Shown one piece after another: positions 6,299 through 13,984 of a stretch of 39,741 nucleotides of DNA (position 1 is the stretch's first letter; the number at the start of each line of letters is the position of its first letter). The DNA lies in contig WQSR01000021.1 of the NCBI GenBank assembly GCA_009787785.1, positions 1-39,741 of the forward strand, written 5' to 3'. This DNA comes from Defluviitaleaceae bacterium (GTDB lineage Bacteria > Bacillota > Clostridia > Lachnospirales > WQUN01). The notes beneath the pieces were generated by a model that saw nothing but the letters and a program-made list of their open reading frames with translations, was not told the origin of the DNA and made no database searches. Both the position numbers and the translations under genes were made by a program.

Positions 6299-8994
6299 TA
6301 TGCCCTTAATTCCTTCTCCACATTGGCCAGCATCACCCCAAAGCCCGCCCGCTTCTCCCGCTCGGCGGCGATGAGGGCTTCCGGGGCCTTGGCCATAAAG
6401 CCTTCATTGAAAAGCTTGGCGTCGATACGGGCCAGCTCCCCTTGCAAACGCTTGCGCTCCTTTTCCAGCCGTGCGCGCTCCTTTTCACTATCCACAAGGG
6501 AAGCCAGGGGAAGGTACAGCGTCGCGCCGGGGGCCACCAGGGAAACCACGCCCTCCTGGGAAGGGGGCGGGCTACTCAGGATTTTTATTTCCGACGCGTT
6601 GCACAAGGCACCCACGAACCCTTTGGCCTGGGTGAAGAGGGCTTGCGCGGCGGTGTCGTCGGGATGTATATGAATGGCGATTTTCTGGCTGGGGGGGACC
6701 TGCTTTTCAGCGCGGATATTGCGCACCGCCCGCACGGACTCCTTGATGTTTTCCATGGCCTTTTCGGCGGCGGGGTCGGCCAGGGCAGGGTCAAACACAG
6801 GCCACGGGGAACGGGTAACGGTTTCTTCCCCCTGTAGCGCGAGGTATAAATCCTCGGTGATAAAGGGCGCGGTGGGGTGCAACAGCTTCAGGCAAATCGT
6901 AAGGGTGCGCACCAGCACCGCCAATGCCTGGGGCTTGGTGTCGTCACGCAGGCGGGGCTTCACGATTTCCACATACCAGTCGCAAAACTCGTCCCAGATA
7001 AAATCCACGGTTTTCTGGGTGGCCATGCCCAGCTCGTGGGCGTCGATTTTTTCCGTAACCTCCCGCACCAAGGCATTCACCCGGGAAAGAATCCATTTGT
7101 CTTCAACCGGCAGGGGGGGCGAAGGGGAGGAAGTTCCCACAGCGCGATTGTGCATCATCAAGCCCGCAGGGCGCAGATTAGGCACACCAGCGATGGGGGA
7201 AGCTTCCTCCCCTTCGCCCTCGCCCCGGTGCATTAGAACGAACCGCGCCGCGTTCCACAGTTTGTTCATGAAGTTGCGGCTCCACTCCACCCGCTCCCAG
7301 TAGAAGCGGGTATTGCTATCAATGGCGTTGCCGTTGAGCAAAGTGAGGCGCAGTACGTCCGCGCCGTATTTTTCCACCACGGCCAAGGGGTCGATGCCGT
7401 TGCCTACGGACTTGGACATTTTCCTCCCGTGCTCGTCCACCACGGTGCCGTGAATCAGCACATGGGTAAAGGGGATGTCCCCCATAAATTTCTGCCCCAT
7501 GAACACCATGCGCACCACCCAGAAGAATATGATTTCCTGTGCGGTGCTCAGTACGTTGGTGGGGTAGAAATAATCCAGCTCCGGGGTTCGCTCCGGCCAG
7601 CCCAAGGTGGAAAAGGGCCACAGCGCGGAGGAAAACCAGGTATCCAGCGTGTCCTCGTCCTGCCGCAAAGCGGTGGCCCCGCAGGTGGCGCACTTTTCCG
7701 GCGGGGTCTTGGCCACGGTAATGTGCCCGGCGGGGCAATAATAGGCCGGAATCCGGTGCCCCCACCAAATCTGCCGGGAGATGCACCAGTCCCGGATATT
7801 CTTCAGCCAGTGCTGGTAGATTTTGCCGAACCGCCCCCGGTTGAATTTCAGCTTCCCCGCCGTATACGCCTCCAAAGCGGGCTTCGCCAGCTCCTCCATC
7901 CGCAAAAACCATTGTAGCTTCACCAGCGGCTCCACCACTTCATGGCAACGGTCGTGGGTTCCCTTGGCGTGGGAAATTTTTTCTTCCTTTACATATAGCC
8001 CCAGGGCCGTCATGTCCGCGATGATTTTCTCCCGCGCCCCGGCACGGGTCAGGCCGGCGTAGGGGCCGCCGTTTTCGTTGATGGTGCCGTCGTCGTGCAT
8101 CACGTTGATGCAGGGCAGGCTATGCCGCTGGCCCAGCTCGAAGTCGTTGGGGTCGTGGGCGGGGGTAATCTTCACCACCCCGGTGCCGTATTCCCGGTCC
8201 ACATAGCCGTCCGCCACAACGGGGATTTCCCGCCCCGCTTCCCCGAACAGGGGCACAACCACGGCGCGCCCCACATAGGAGGCGTAGCGCGCATCCTGGG
8301 GATGCACCGCCACGGCGGTATCCCCCAGCATGGTTTCCGGCCGGGTAGTGGCGAAAGAAATGTGCCCCGAGCCGTCGGTCAGGGGGTATTTGAAATGATA
8401 CAGCGTCCCCTCCCCGTCCTCGTGCTCCACCTCCGCGTCGGAAATGGTGGTCTGGCATTTCACGCACCAGTTCACCAGCCGCTCGCCACGGTAGATTTTC
8501 CCTTCATCGTATAAACGCACAAAGGCTTCCAGCACCGCCGCGCTCAAGCCCTCGTCCATGGTAAACCGCTCCCGCGCCCAATCGCAGGACACACCGATTT
8601 TCTTGAATTGGTTCACAATGGCGGAGCCGTACTCCTCCCGCCATGCCCATACCCGCTCCAGGAATTTCTCCCGCCCCATGCCCTCCTTGGTCAAGCCTTC
8701 CTTTGCAATGGTTTTCACCACTTGCACCTCGGTGGAAATCGCGGCATGGTCGGTGCCGGGCATATACAACACCTCATACCCCTGCATCCGCTTGGTACGT
8801 ATCAGCATGTCCCGTACCGCCGAGCCGAAGGCATGGCCGATATGCAGCCTGTCCGTAATATTCGGCGGTGGCATCATAATGGTATAAGGCTTCTTCCCGG
8901 GGTTCACCTTTGCACGAAAATAACCCCTCTCCAGCCATCGGGTATATATCTCGTCCTCCCGGGAGGGGTCATAATGCTTGGGAATATTCGTCAT
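6298..8994 (-). CDS. valS: Valyl-tRNA synthetase
   Basis: Class I synthetase of 898 residues, charging tRNA-Val in the cytoplasm. The ATP-binding HIGH motif (LHIGHAFG, near residue 52) and KMSKS (GRKMSKSVGN, near 525) are present, with the CP1 editing domain between and a C-terminal coiled-coil arm (ARLEKERKRLQGELARID). A zinc-type CPAG-CATCG segment is visible near residues 417-437. Between the catalytic core and the anticodon-binding domain lies an odd Pro/Gly/Ser-rich stretch, about residues 592-626, encoded by a palindromic DNA element. The start at 8994 has GAAAGG upstream. It sits second in a three-gene minus operon. Confidence 0.96.
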   Translation of the reverse strand: MTNIPKHYDPSREDEIYTRWLERGYFRAKVNPGKKPYTIMMPPPNITDRLHIGHAFGSAVRDMLIRTKRMQGYEVLYMPGTDHAAISTEVQVVKTIAKEGLTKEGMGREKFLERVWAWREEYGSAIVNQFKKIGVSCDWARERFTMDEGLSAAVLEAFVRLYDEGKIYRGERLVNWCVKCQTTISDAEVEHEDGEGTLYHFKYPLTDGSGHISFATTRPETMLGDTAVAVHPQDARYASYVGRAVVVPLFGEAGREIPVVADGYVDREYGTGVVKITPAHDPNDFELGQRHSLPCINVMHDDGTINENGGPYAGLTRAGAREKIIADMTALGLYVKEEKISHAKGTHDRCHEVVEPLVKLQWFLRMEELAKPALEAYTAGKLKFNRGRFGKIYQHWLKNIRDWCISRQIWWGHRIPAYYCPAGHITVAKTPPEKCATCGATALRQDEDTLDTWFSSALWPFSTLGWPERTPELDYFYPTNVLSTAQEIIFFWVVRMVFMGQKFMGDIPFTHVLIHGTVVDEHGRKMSKSVGNGIDPLAVVEKYGADVLRLTLLNGNAIDSNTRFYWERVEWSRNFMNKLWNAARFVLMHRGEGEGEEASPIAGVPNLRPAGLMMHNRAVGTSSPSPPLPVEDKWILSRVNALVREVTEKIDAHELGMATQKTVDFIWDEFCDWYVEIVKPRLRDDTKPQALAVLVRTLTICLKLLHPTAPFITEDLYLALQGEETVTRSPWPVFDPALADPAAEKAMENIKESVRAVRNIRAEKQVPPSQKIAIHIHPDDTAAQALFTQAKGFVGALCNASEIKILSSPPPSQEGVVSLVAPGATLYLPLASLVDSEKERARLEKERKRLQGELARIDAKLFNEGFMAKAPEALIAAEREKRAGFGVMLANVEKELRA
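7117..7219 (-). repeat. Palindromic element inserted in frame in valS
   Basis: A perfect 17-bp inverted repeat (7117-7133 and 7203-7219) bounds a segment of about 103 bp. Inside, TTCCC (7134-7138) and GGGAA (7197-7201) continue the stem, and GCCC-GCA-GGGC forms an inner hairpin. The segment stays open in the valS frame and encodes a Pro/Ser-rich linker. This resembles in-frame palindromic elements such as those of Rickettsia, by form only. No second copy was seen in this window. Confidence 0.7.
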
Positions 8995-9030
8995 GGTTAT
9001 CGCAACCTTTCATTTTCATTGGGGCACTAA

Positions 9031-10230
9031 CTAGTTACTGAACAGCTTCCCGGCCTCGGCCAAATATGTCTCCACTACGGCACCCACCCGCTGGGAGGGG
9101 TCTGCGTCGTTGAGTGCCATCAGCACCTCCCAGATTTCCTCATGCCGCCGGTCCAGTTCCATCAGGTCCCGCTCGGCCAGGGCCTTTTGCGACTCGTATT
9201 GCTGGATACGCCGCCGCTTGTCGTCCAGGTTCACCGTCTCCGCGAAGCCCTCTATGGTGGCCTTGATGCCCGTCAGCTTCTTTGCGCGTAAAAACAAATC
9301 AATGCTTTCCTCGGTTTCGTACAACAGGCTCCTGATGGTGTCAATCCGGTTGGTGAGATAGCGGTAGCCTTCCAAATCGTTGAGATTATTTTCCAGCACC
9401 CTGGCGTTCTTGGCCCTGTACTTCTCGTAGCAGAATTTCAAAAAATTGGTATAGTAGGCATAGACCACGTTTTTCTTGTTTAACAATTCCACAGCCTTGT
9501 GCTGCTTGCGCAAATTCAGCCGCATTTCTCGCCTCAGCCGGTACCGGAAGGCAAACAGCAAGGCCATTATGCCCATCACCAGCAAAACTAAAATTACTAC
9601 AGGCAGAAAAATTTCCTGTGCCGCGAAGAAAAACTGCACCGCCAGCACCGCCCCCACCAGGAAGAACAACCCGATGGCGATAACGGCAAACCGCCGGACA
9701 AATTGCAAGGAGCGGTTCATCTCCTCCCGCTCGTGGATAAGCTCCTCCTTCTCGCCCATCAGGTACCCGATGTCCGAGCGCAGGGCCCGTTGCAGTTTCT
9801 CCGCGTCCTTTATCGTGGGCATGGTGGTGCGGGCGTCCTCCTCCAGGGGAAGCATGTCCACCAGCGACGCATCGTAATTGGACAGCCGCTCCAGCATGAC
9901 TATCCGCTCGCTGGACAAATTCATAAACCGCTCCAGCATTTTCTTTAAATTTTCCACTTCCTCGTCGGTGAGCATGACAAAGGCGTCCAGCTCCATCAGT
10001 TTCTCGTTCACCTCATGGAGCTGGGCATTGATGCGCATACGCTGGCGCGCCACCCGCAACGCATCTTCGCAAAGGGTGGCCGCGTGGCGCACGGCCGGGT
10101 ACGCGGGGTCGGACTTGTCCATCGCTTCATAGAATGATTTAAAACGGGAACTGGCTTCAAAGTTGTCCGAGTGCTGGTTTTCGCGTCTGCCGAAAATGCG
10201 TTTGAAAAATTGACCGATTCGCCGGAACAT
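9031..10230 (-). CDS. Two-TM coiled-coil membrane protein, unknown function
   Basis: 399 residues; no family recognised. Residues 1-170 are charged and helical with long heptad-like stretches (LHEVNEKLMELDAFV, MLTDEEVENLKKML). Two close transmembrane helices follow near residues 180-203 and 212-233, and the rest is again long coiled coil, ending in YLAEAGKLFSN. A protein with two long cytoplasmic or external arms around a hairpin membrane anchor suggests a scaffold, but this is only topology. It is first in the operon with valS (36 bases on) and the DMT transporter. A GGTGG site precedes the start, and a promoter lies at 10269-10297. Confidence 0.8.
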   Translation of the reverse strand: MFRRIGQFFKRIFGRRENQHSDNFEASSRFKSFYEAMDKSDPAYPAVRHAATLCEDALRVARQRMRINAQLHEVNEKLMELDAFVMLTDEEVENLKKMLERFMNLSSERIVMLERLSNYDASLVDMLPLEEDARTTMPTIKDAEKLQRALRSDIGYLMGEKEELIHEREEMNRSLQFVRRFAVIAIGLFFLVGAVLAVQFFFAAQEIFLPVVILVLLVMGIMALLFAFRYRLRREMRLNLRKQHKAVELLNKKNVVYAYYTNFLKFCYEKYRAKNARVLENNLNDLEGYRYLTNRIDTIRSLLYETEESIDLFLRAKKLTGIKATIEGFAETVNLDDKRRRIQQYESQKALAERDLMELDRRHEEIWEVLMALNDADPSQRVGAVVETYLAEAGKLFSN

Positions 10231-10246
10231 GATTCCACCTAATCAT

Positions 10247-10276
10247 TTGCATAAGATGTTGTTTCGATACTATAAT
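10247..10276 (+). promoter_or_regulatory. Promoter of the PHP gene
   Basis: TTGCAT (10247-10252), an 18-base spacer and a perfect TATAAT (10271-10276). Its -10 box shares bases 10271-10274 with the -10 box of the opposite promoter. Confidence 0.7.
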
Positions 10277-10297
10277 CCCTTTTATCCAAAACGACAA
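10269..10297 (-). promoter_or_regulatory. Promoter of the coiled-coil/valS/DMT operon
   Basis: Reading the minus strand, TTGTCG (10297-10292) and TATAGT (10274-10269) are separated by 17 bases. The transcription start would be near 10262, giving a leader of about 32 bases. Confidence 0.6.
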
Positions 10298-10311
10298 GTC
10301 AAGGAGCCTTT

Positions 10312-10983
10312 ATGTACCTGTATGAAACCCATCTGCACACCGCCCCCGTAAGTGCCTGCGCCTCCAACACCCCCCAGGAAATGGTCCGCGCCTACCAAGC
10401 CTTAGGCTACACCGGCTTTATTGTTACCGACCATTTCTTCAACGGAAACACGGGCTGTCCCCCCAAGCGCGCATGGGCAGAAAAAGTAGATTTCTTCCTC
10501 TCCGGCTACCGCGCCGCGAAAAAGGAAGGCGACGCCCTGGACTTCGACGTCTTCTTGGGCTGGGAATACGCCATCCGGGGCTCGGAGTTCCTCACCTACG
10601 GCCTGGACGAAGCCTTCCTATATAATCACCCCAACCTGGATAGGCTGGCCATAGAAGATTACAGCACCCTCATACGCAAAAACGGCGGCTACCTGGCCCA
10701 GGCCCATCCCTACCGGGAAGCCCCCTGGGTACGCAACCCCCGCCCCGTGGCTCCCCACCTCATCGACGGCATCGAAGTCCACAACGCCAGCCAATCCCAC
10801 GAGCCCAATAAAAAAGCCGCCCAGTTTGCCCGCTTGCACAACCTGCCCGCCCAAGCCGGCACAGACGCCCACAGCACCTACATCCCCCACCCCAGCGGCA
10901 TAAAACTCTCCGCCCGGGCCCCCTCTATCCAGCACCTCATCGCCGCCATAAAAAACCACGAAACAATTTTACAAAAACGCTAA
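10312..10983 (+). CDS. PHP-domain phosphoesterase
   Basis: 223 residues, close to the size of stand-alone PHP proteins. The metal-binding motifs are visible in order: HLHT (residues 7-10), TDHFF (39-43), a Glu in GWEYA, AQAHPYR, EVHN and the C-terminal GTDAHS. These ligate two or three metal ions for phosphate ester hydrolysis. The substrate cannot be told; histidinol phosphatase and 3',5'-nucleotide phosphatases belong to this superfamily. The start has an AAGGAG site eight bases upstream. The flagellin SigD-like promoter begins exactly on its stop codon, so the two genes are adjacent but separately controlled. Confidence 0.88.
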   Translation: MYLYETHLHTAPVSACASNTPQEMVRAYQALGYTGFIVTDHFFNGNTGCPPKRAWAEKVDFFLSGYRAAKKEGDALDFDVFLGWEYAIRGSEFLTYGLDEAFLYNHPNLDRLAIEDYSTLIRKNGGYLAQAHPYREAPWVRNPRPVAPHLIDGIEVHNASQSHEPNKKAAQFARLHNLPAQAGTDAHSTYIPHPSGIKLSARAPSIQHLIAAIKNHETILQKR

Positions 10984-11007
10984 AGTAAAACCACCCGATG
11001 ACGATAT
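10981..11007 (+). promoter_or_regulatory. SigD/sigma-28 type promoter of flagellin
   Basis: TAAA (10981-10984), exactly 15 bases, then GACGATAT (11000-11007), a 7 of 8 match to the SigD -10 GCCGATAT. The -35 element coincides with the stop codon of the PHP gene. Flagellin genes are classic SigD targets. The leader would be about 130 bases. Confidence 0.82.
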
Positions 11008-11028
11008 ACACTCAGAACCAAATAGTAC

Positions 11029-11135
11029 CCGGTAACACCGGTGGGGCGCAACGGCCGTAGCCCCGCCAAAAATATTCAAAGACACCCAAGGATGGGTGAT
11101 CTCGCGGGGCAACCCCCCGCCAACCACGGAAGGAG
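11029..11135 (+). promoter_or_regulatory. Structured flagellin leader with two CsrA-like sites
   Basis: Four hairpins follow each other: CCGGT/ACCGG (11029-11041), GGGGC/GCCCC (11043-11064), CACCC-AAGGAT-GGGTG (11083-11098) and GCGGGG/CCCCGC (11104-11120). CAAGGATG (11087-11094) places GGA in a six-base hairpin loop, and CACGGAAG (11125-11132) overlaps the Shine-Dalgarno AAGGAG; both fit the CsrA core CANGGANG. This is the arrangement known for the hag leader of Bacillus subtilis, where CsrA blocks translation and FliW relieves it. Neither csrA nor fliW is in the window. Confidence 0.65.
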
Positions 11136-11142
11136 AATAACA

Positions 11143-12324
11143 ATGTCCAACACAGTAGTCCAAACCAACAATCTGGCCATCAACTCCCATCGTAACTTAG
11201 GGATGATTGGCAACCAGCAATCCCGCGCCAGCGCGCGTCTGAGCTCCGGCTTCCGTATCAACAGCGCAGCCGACGACGCAGCCGGCCTGGCCATCAGCGA
11301 AAAAATGCGCGGCCAAATCCGCGGCCTGGACCAAGCCAGCCGCAACGCCCAAGACGGTATCTCCCTTATCCAAACCGCCGAAGGCGCGATGAGCACCATC
11401 AACGATATGGTTATCCGTATCCGCGAGCTGGTCATCCAAGCCGCCAACGACACCAACGCCCATGACGAATCAAACGGCAACATGGCTCAATCCGACAGAA
11501 TGCAAATCCAACGCGAAATCAACGAACTTATGGACGAAATCGACGCCACAGCCCAACGCACCCAGTTCAACACCCGTAACCTCATCGACGGTAACCTGGA
11601 AGCACAAACCGTGGCTCAATTCCATGGTTTCAGGCCGGGTATCACCGGTGGTGGCGCGGTAGCTAACGTTGGAGCAACTCAATTTGTGGGTATGGTAGGT
11701 GGCTTTGCCAGTGCCGCATTGGCCCTCCGTGCTGGTGCTGCTATCTCCGCAGCCGGCGCACCCATCTGGTTCCACGTAGGTGCCAACTTCGGCCAAGGTG
11801 TATTCCTCAGCATCGAATCCGTCAACGTAGCCGCACTCTCTGCCGTATGGACTGGCGGTCACCTCTTGTCAGTGACGGGTGCATTGGCCGGTACCATGAG
11901 CCAAGGCTTCACCTTCGCCAACTTAAGGAACCTCGACTTCTTATCCGCTATGGGAGCTACCGGTCACGGTACCGTAGGTGGGCTTACGCTTACAAACGGA
12001 AATGGAGGAGGCTTGGGTGCAGGTATCATGCTGGAAAGAGGCTTTGATATCAACCACTTCATCCCCGCCATCGACTTCGCACTGGCCCACGTAGCCGGAC
12101 AACGCGCTAACCTGGGTGCCATGCAAAACCGCTTGGAGTTCACCATCGAAAACCTCGACGTAGCCAGCGAAAACCTGAACGCGGCCAACAGCCGGATACG
12201 CGACGCCGACATGGCAGCAGAAATGATGCGCTTTACGCAATCCAACGTATTGCAACAAGCCGCCATCTCCATGCTGGCACAGGCCAACCAAGCACCGCAA
12301 AACATCCTGCAACTGCTCCGTTAA
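11143..12324 (+). CDS. Flagellin
   Basis: Filament subunit of 393 residues, exported by the flagellar type III system. The N-terminal D0/D1 region is canonical (LAINSHRNLG, ARLSSGFRINSAADDAAGLAISEKM, ISLIQTAEGAM, IRELVIQAAND, RTQFNTRNLIDG) up to about residue 150. A Gly/Ala-rich variable region of about 160 residues follows. The C-terminal D1/D0 is intact (NRLEFTIENLDVASENLNAANSRIRDADMA, then ending NILQLLR). Start: AAGGAG seven bases before 11143; the longer upstream reading lacks homology. It has a SigD-type promoter, a structured leader and a strong terminator. The variable domain is the likely target of the glycosylation genes that follow. Confidence 0.97.
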   Translation: MSNTVVQTNNLAINSHRNLGMIGNQQSRASARLSSGFRINSAADDAAGLAISEKMRGQIRGLDQASRNAQDGISLIQTAEGAMSTINDMVIRIRELVIQAANDTNAHDESNGNMAQSDRMQIQREINELMDEIDATAQRTQFNTRNLIDGNLEAQTVAQFHGFRPGITGGGAVANVGATQFVGMVGGFASAALALRAGAAISAAGAPIWFHVGANFGQGVFLSIESVNVAALSAVWTGGHLLSVTGALAGTMSQGFTFANLRNLDFLSAMGATGHGTVGGLTLTNGNGGGLGAGIMLERGFDINHFIPAIDFALAHVAGQRANLGAMQNRLEFTIENLDVASENLNAANSRIRDADMAAEMMRFTQSNVLQQAAISMLAQANQAPQNILQLLR

Positions 12325-12344
12325 TCACCAACGACATAATAACA

Positions 12345-12389
12345 AAGCAAAGAGCCGCCCCCATGGGTGGCTCTTTGCTTCATTTTTTT
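12345..12389 (+). terminator. Terminator of flagellin
   Basis: AAGCAAAGAGCC (12345-12356) pairs perfectly with GGCTCTTTGCTT (12369-12380), extended by GCCC/GGGT inside, followed by CA and seven T. Confidence 0.93.
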
Positions 12390-12437
12390 GTCGCTTGACA
12401 TACATATAAAATAAGCTAAACTGAGTTTAATGACCAA
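12378..12437 (+). repeat. Promoter-region repeat, copy 1
   Basis: Aligns without gaps to 12858-12917 at a spacing of 480 bp with about 50 of 60 positions identical by eye. It covers the T-run, the TTGACA box, the -10 region and the start of the leader. Confidence 0.8.
12395..12429 (+). promoter_or_regulatory. Promoter and operator of the antitoxin gene
   Basis: TTGACA (12395-12400), 16 bases, then TAAACT (12417-12422). The -10 box is the left arm of a perfect palindrome TAAACT-G-AGTTTA (12417-12429), a plausible autoregulatory operator for a toxin-antitoxin pair. Confidence 0.7.
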
Positions 12438-12453
12438 GCAAGGAGTGGCGAGC

Positions 12454-12699
12454 ATGTTACAAGTGAATATCCACGAAGCCAAAACCCACTTATCCGCGCT
12501 TGTGGAAAAAGTGGCCTTTGGCGAGTCGTTTATCATAGCCAAGGCGGGTAAGCCCATGGCTAAGGTTATCCCCTATACCCTGCCGCAAAAACCACGCGGC
12601 GGATTTTTAAATAAGAAGATGAACATTCCTGAAAATTTTGACACCCTGTTTTCAAACGAAATAGTGGATATGTTCTGTAAAGAAGGCGAAGGCGAATAG
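12454..12699 (+). CDS. Orphan antitoxin, Phd/YefM family
   Basis: 81 residues. The N-terminus (LQVNIHEAKTHLSALVEKVAFGESFIIAKAGKPMAKVIPY) is the DNA-binding fold of Phd/YefM antitoxins, which repress their own operon and neutralise a toxin through the C-terminal tail. The start at 12454 has AGGAG eight bases upstream; an earlier in-frame ATG at 12430 lies in the operator and is less likely. The tail is longer than minimal and includes FDTLFSNEIVDMF, probably the toxin-binding part. The downstream PIN toxin survives only as a 3' fragment, so this antitoxin is probably orphan. It may still bind its operator and the degenerate second copy at 12896-12910. Confidence 0.87.
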   Translation: MLQVNIHEAKTHLSALVEKVAFGESFIIAKAGKPMAKVIPYTLPQKPRGGFLNKKMNIPENFDTLFSNEIVDMFCKEGEGE

Positions 12700-12849
12700 T
12701 CTGGGGCGGGAAGCCAGTTACCCGATATTCATAAAGACCCCTTTGACCGTATGCTCATTGCGCAAGCAGTAACGGAGGGGTTGACGCTGTTGACTAGCGA
12801 TGCTTTGCTGGCAAAATATCCAGCAAATATTTTATACATAAAAAAATAA
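12700..12849 (+). pseudogene. C-terminal remnant of a PIN-domain toxin
   Basis: The frame directly after the antitoxin stop reads through about 49 residues ending at 12849. It contains HKDPFDRMLIAQAVTEGL followed by LTLLTSDALLAKYP, the third and fourth motif region of PIN ribonucleases paired with Phd/YefM antitoxins. The full domain is about 130 residues; the first two thirds, with the first catalytic acidic residues, are missing and there is no start codon with a ribosome binding site. A deletion between antitoxin and toxin explains it. No active toxin is expected. Confidence 0.82.
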
Positions 12850-12857
12850 CCGTTTTT

Positions 12858-12917
12858 CTTCATTTTTTTGTTGCTTGACATATATATATAATAGATTAAA
12901 CTATTTTTAATAACCAA
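12858..12917 (+). repeat. Promoter-region repeat, copy 2
   Basis: Second copy of 12378-12437, placed right after the PIN remnant and before the radical SAM gene. Confidence 0.8.
12875..12910 (+). promoter_or_regulatory. Promoter of the plus-strand modification operon
   Basis: TTGACA (12875-12880), 16 bases, TAAACT (12897-12902): the same boxes and spacing as the antitoxin promoter. The palindrome is degraded here (TTAAA-N5-TTTAA, 12896-12910), with the outer arms kept. Confidence 0.7.
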
Positions 12918-12936
12918 TGAAATGAGGACGATACAT

Positions 12937-13971
12937 ATGAAATATAAAAGTTGCCGCAGTCTGGAAGATAACTACATGATTTTCAACGGCAACCTGGATG
13001 TAGGAACCAATGTACTCTCTTTCTGTTGCGCGGATGAAGCCAGTAAAATTTGTGTAGACCTGTGCGACGACCCAGCCCAAACACTGGAAAACTACATAGA
13101 ACGTAAAAATGAAATCATTAATGAGAGTATGCGCATAGCCGCAACGGGTGGGCCGTCAGACAATCCTTACCATGGGGCTTGTAGCCGTTGCTCCAAGTTT
13201 TGTGAGGCGGAGGGCTGGCCAAAAGGGGAGGATTCAAAAATTCGATTTATTTGCTTTGGTGTAAACCCCTCCCCCTGTCAGGCAAAATGTATTTATTGTA
13301 GCCAAAACTTGGAAAACCGCAGAAAGTTTGACAAAGAACGGGACGGCGCGGGTCATGAATTGGTATTTAAACACATCGAATATTTTAAGTCGCAAGGAAT
13401 TTTTGCGCAAAATTTATGTTGGGACATTGCCTCGGGGGAAATTACTGTCCATCCTTTCCGGGACAGAATTTATGACGCAGTAGGCAGTGATTCTGCCGGA
13501 TGGCTTACCAATTGTTTTCTATATAGCGAACGTATTGGCGACAACTTAAAATCAAATCCTGATTCATATATTCTTTTCTCCATAGACGCGGGCACAGCCA
13601 AAACATGGCATAAAATTAAAGGCACGGATAATTTCTTGCAAATAAAAGATAATATAAAGAAATACGTTCAGGCATCGGCAAACCCCCAAATGCAAATTGT
13701 TTTAAAATATTTGGTTATGCCCGGAGTAAACGACGACCTGAAGAATATAAACGCATTTATACAGTTTGCTGTTGACAACAACTTCAAAAGGATTCGTGTA
13801 ACCCGTGACCGATGGGCAAAGAATACAAATGAAAGCATAAGGGGTGCCGCTTTGTTGGTGGCGTATGCATCGCGTAATAATATAACGACCTACCTAGACG
13901 AATTTTATGGTCTAAAGGATATAGAAATGATTAATATAGCTGCTACGGAATTGAATAAAAAATTATATTAA
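12937..13971 (+). CDS. Radical SAM enzyme A with extra Cys motifs
   Basis: 344 residues. The [4Fe-4S] motif is C114-x3-C118-x2-C121 (SPCQAKCIYC). Before it lie further conserved cysteines: FCC at 30-31, C39, C43 and CSRC-SKFC at 82-89, which may hold a second cluster or zinc. After it, SIDAGTAKTWHKIKG and LKYLVMPGVNDD fit the SAM-binding half barrel. The protein is homologous along its length to the radical SAM protein at 24368-25900. GAGGA lies eight bases before ATG 12937. First in an operon with a GT2-TPR protein and a methyltransferase, driven by the duplicated promoter. The substrate is unknown; a sugar or a flagellin residue is likely from context. Confidence 0.88.
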   Translation: MKYKSCRSLEDNYMIFNGNLDVGTNVLSFCCADEASKICVDLCDDPAQTLENYIERKNEIINESMRIAATGGPSDNPYHGACSRCSKFCEAEGWPKGEDSKIRFICFGVNPSPCQAKCIYCSQNLENRRKFDKERDGAGHELVFKHIEYFKSQGIFAQNLCWDIASGEITVHPFRDRIYDAVGSDSAGWLTNCFLYSERIGDNLKSNPDSYILFSIDAGTAKTWHKIKGTDNFLQIKDNIKKYVQASANPQMQIVLKYLVMPGVNDDLKNINAFIQFAVDNNFKRIRVTRDRWAKNTNESIRGAALLVAYASRNNITTYLDEFYGLKDIEMINIAATELNKKLY

Positions 13972-13984
13972 AAGGGTTGTTTTT

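Noticed and set aside
6545..6575. Second palindromic insert in valS at the SSPPPSQEG segment
   Set aside because: The Pro-rich stretch has only a poor inverted repeat and adds few residues, so it may be normal variation.
11014..11135. c-di-GMP riboswitch in the flagellin leader
   Set aside because: Although the leader is highly structured, the conserved GEMM core sequences and tetraloop receptor were not found.
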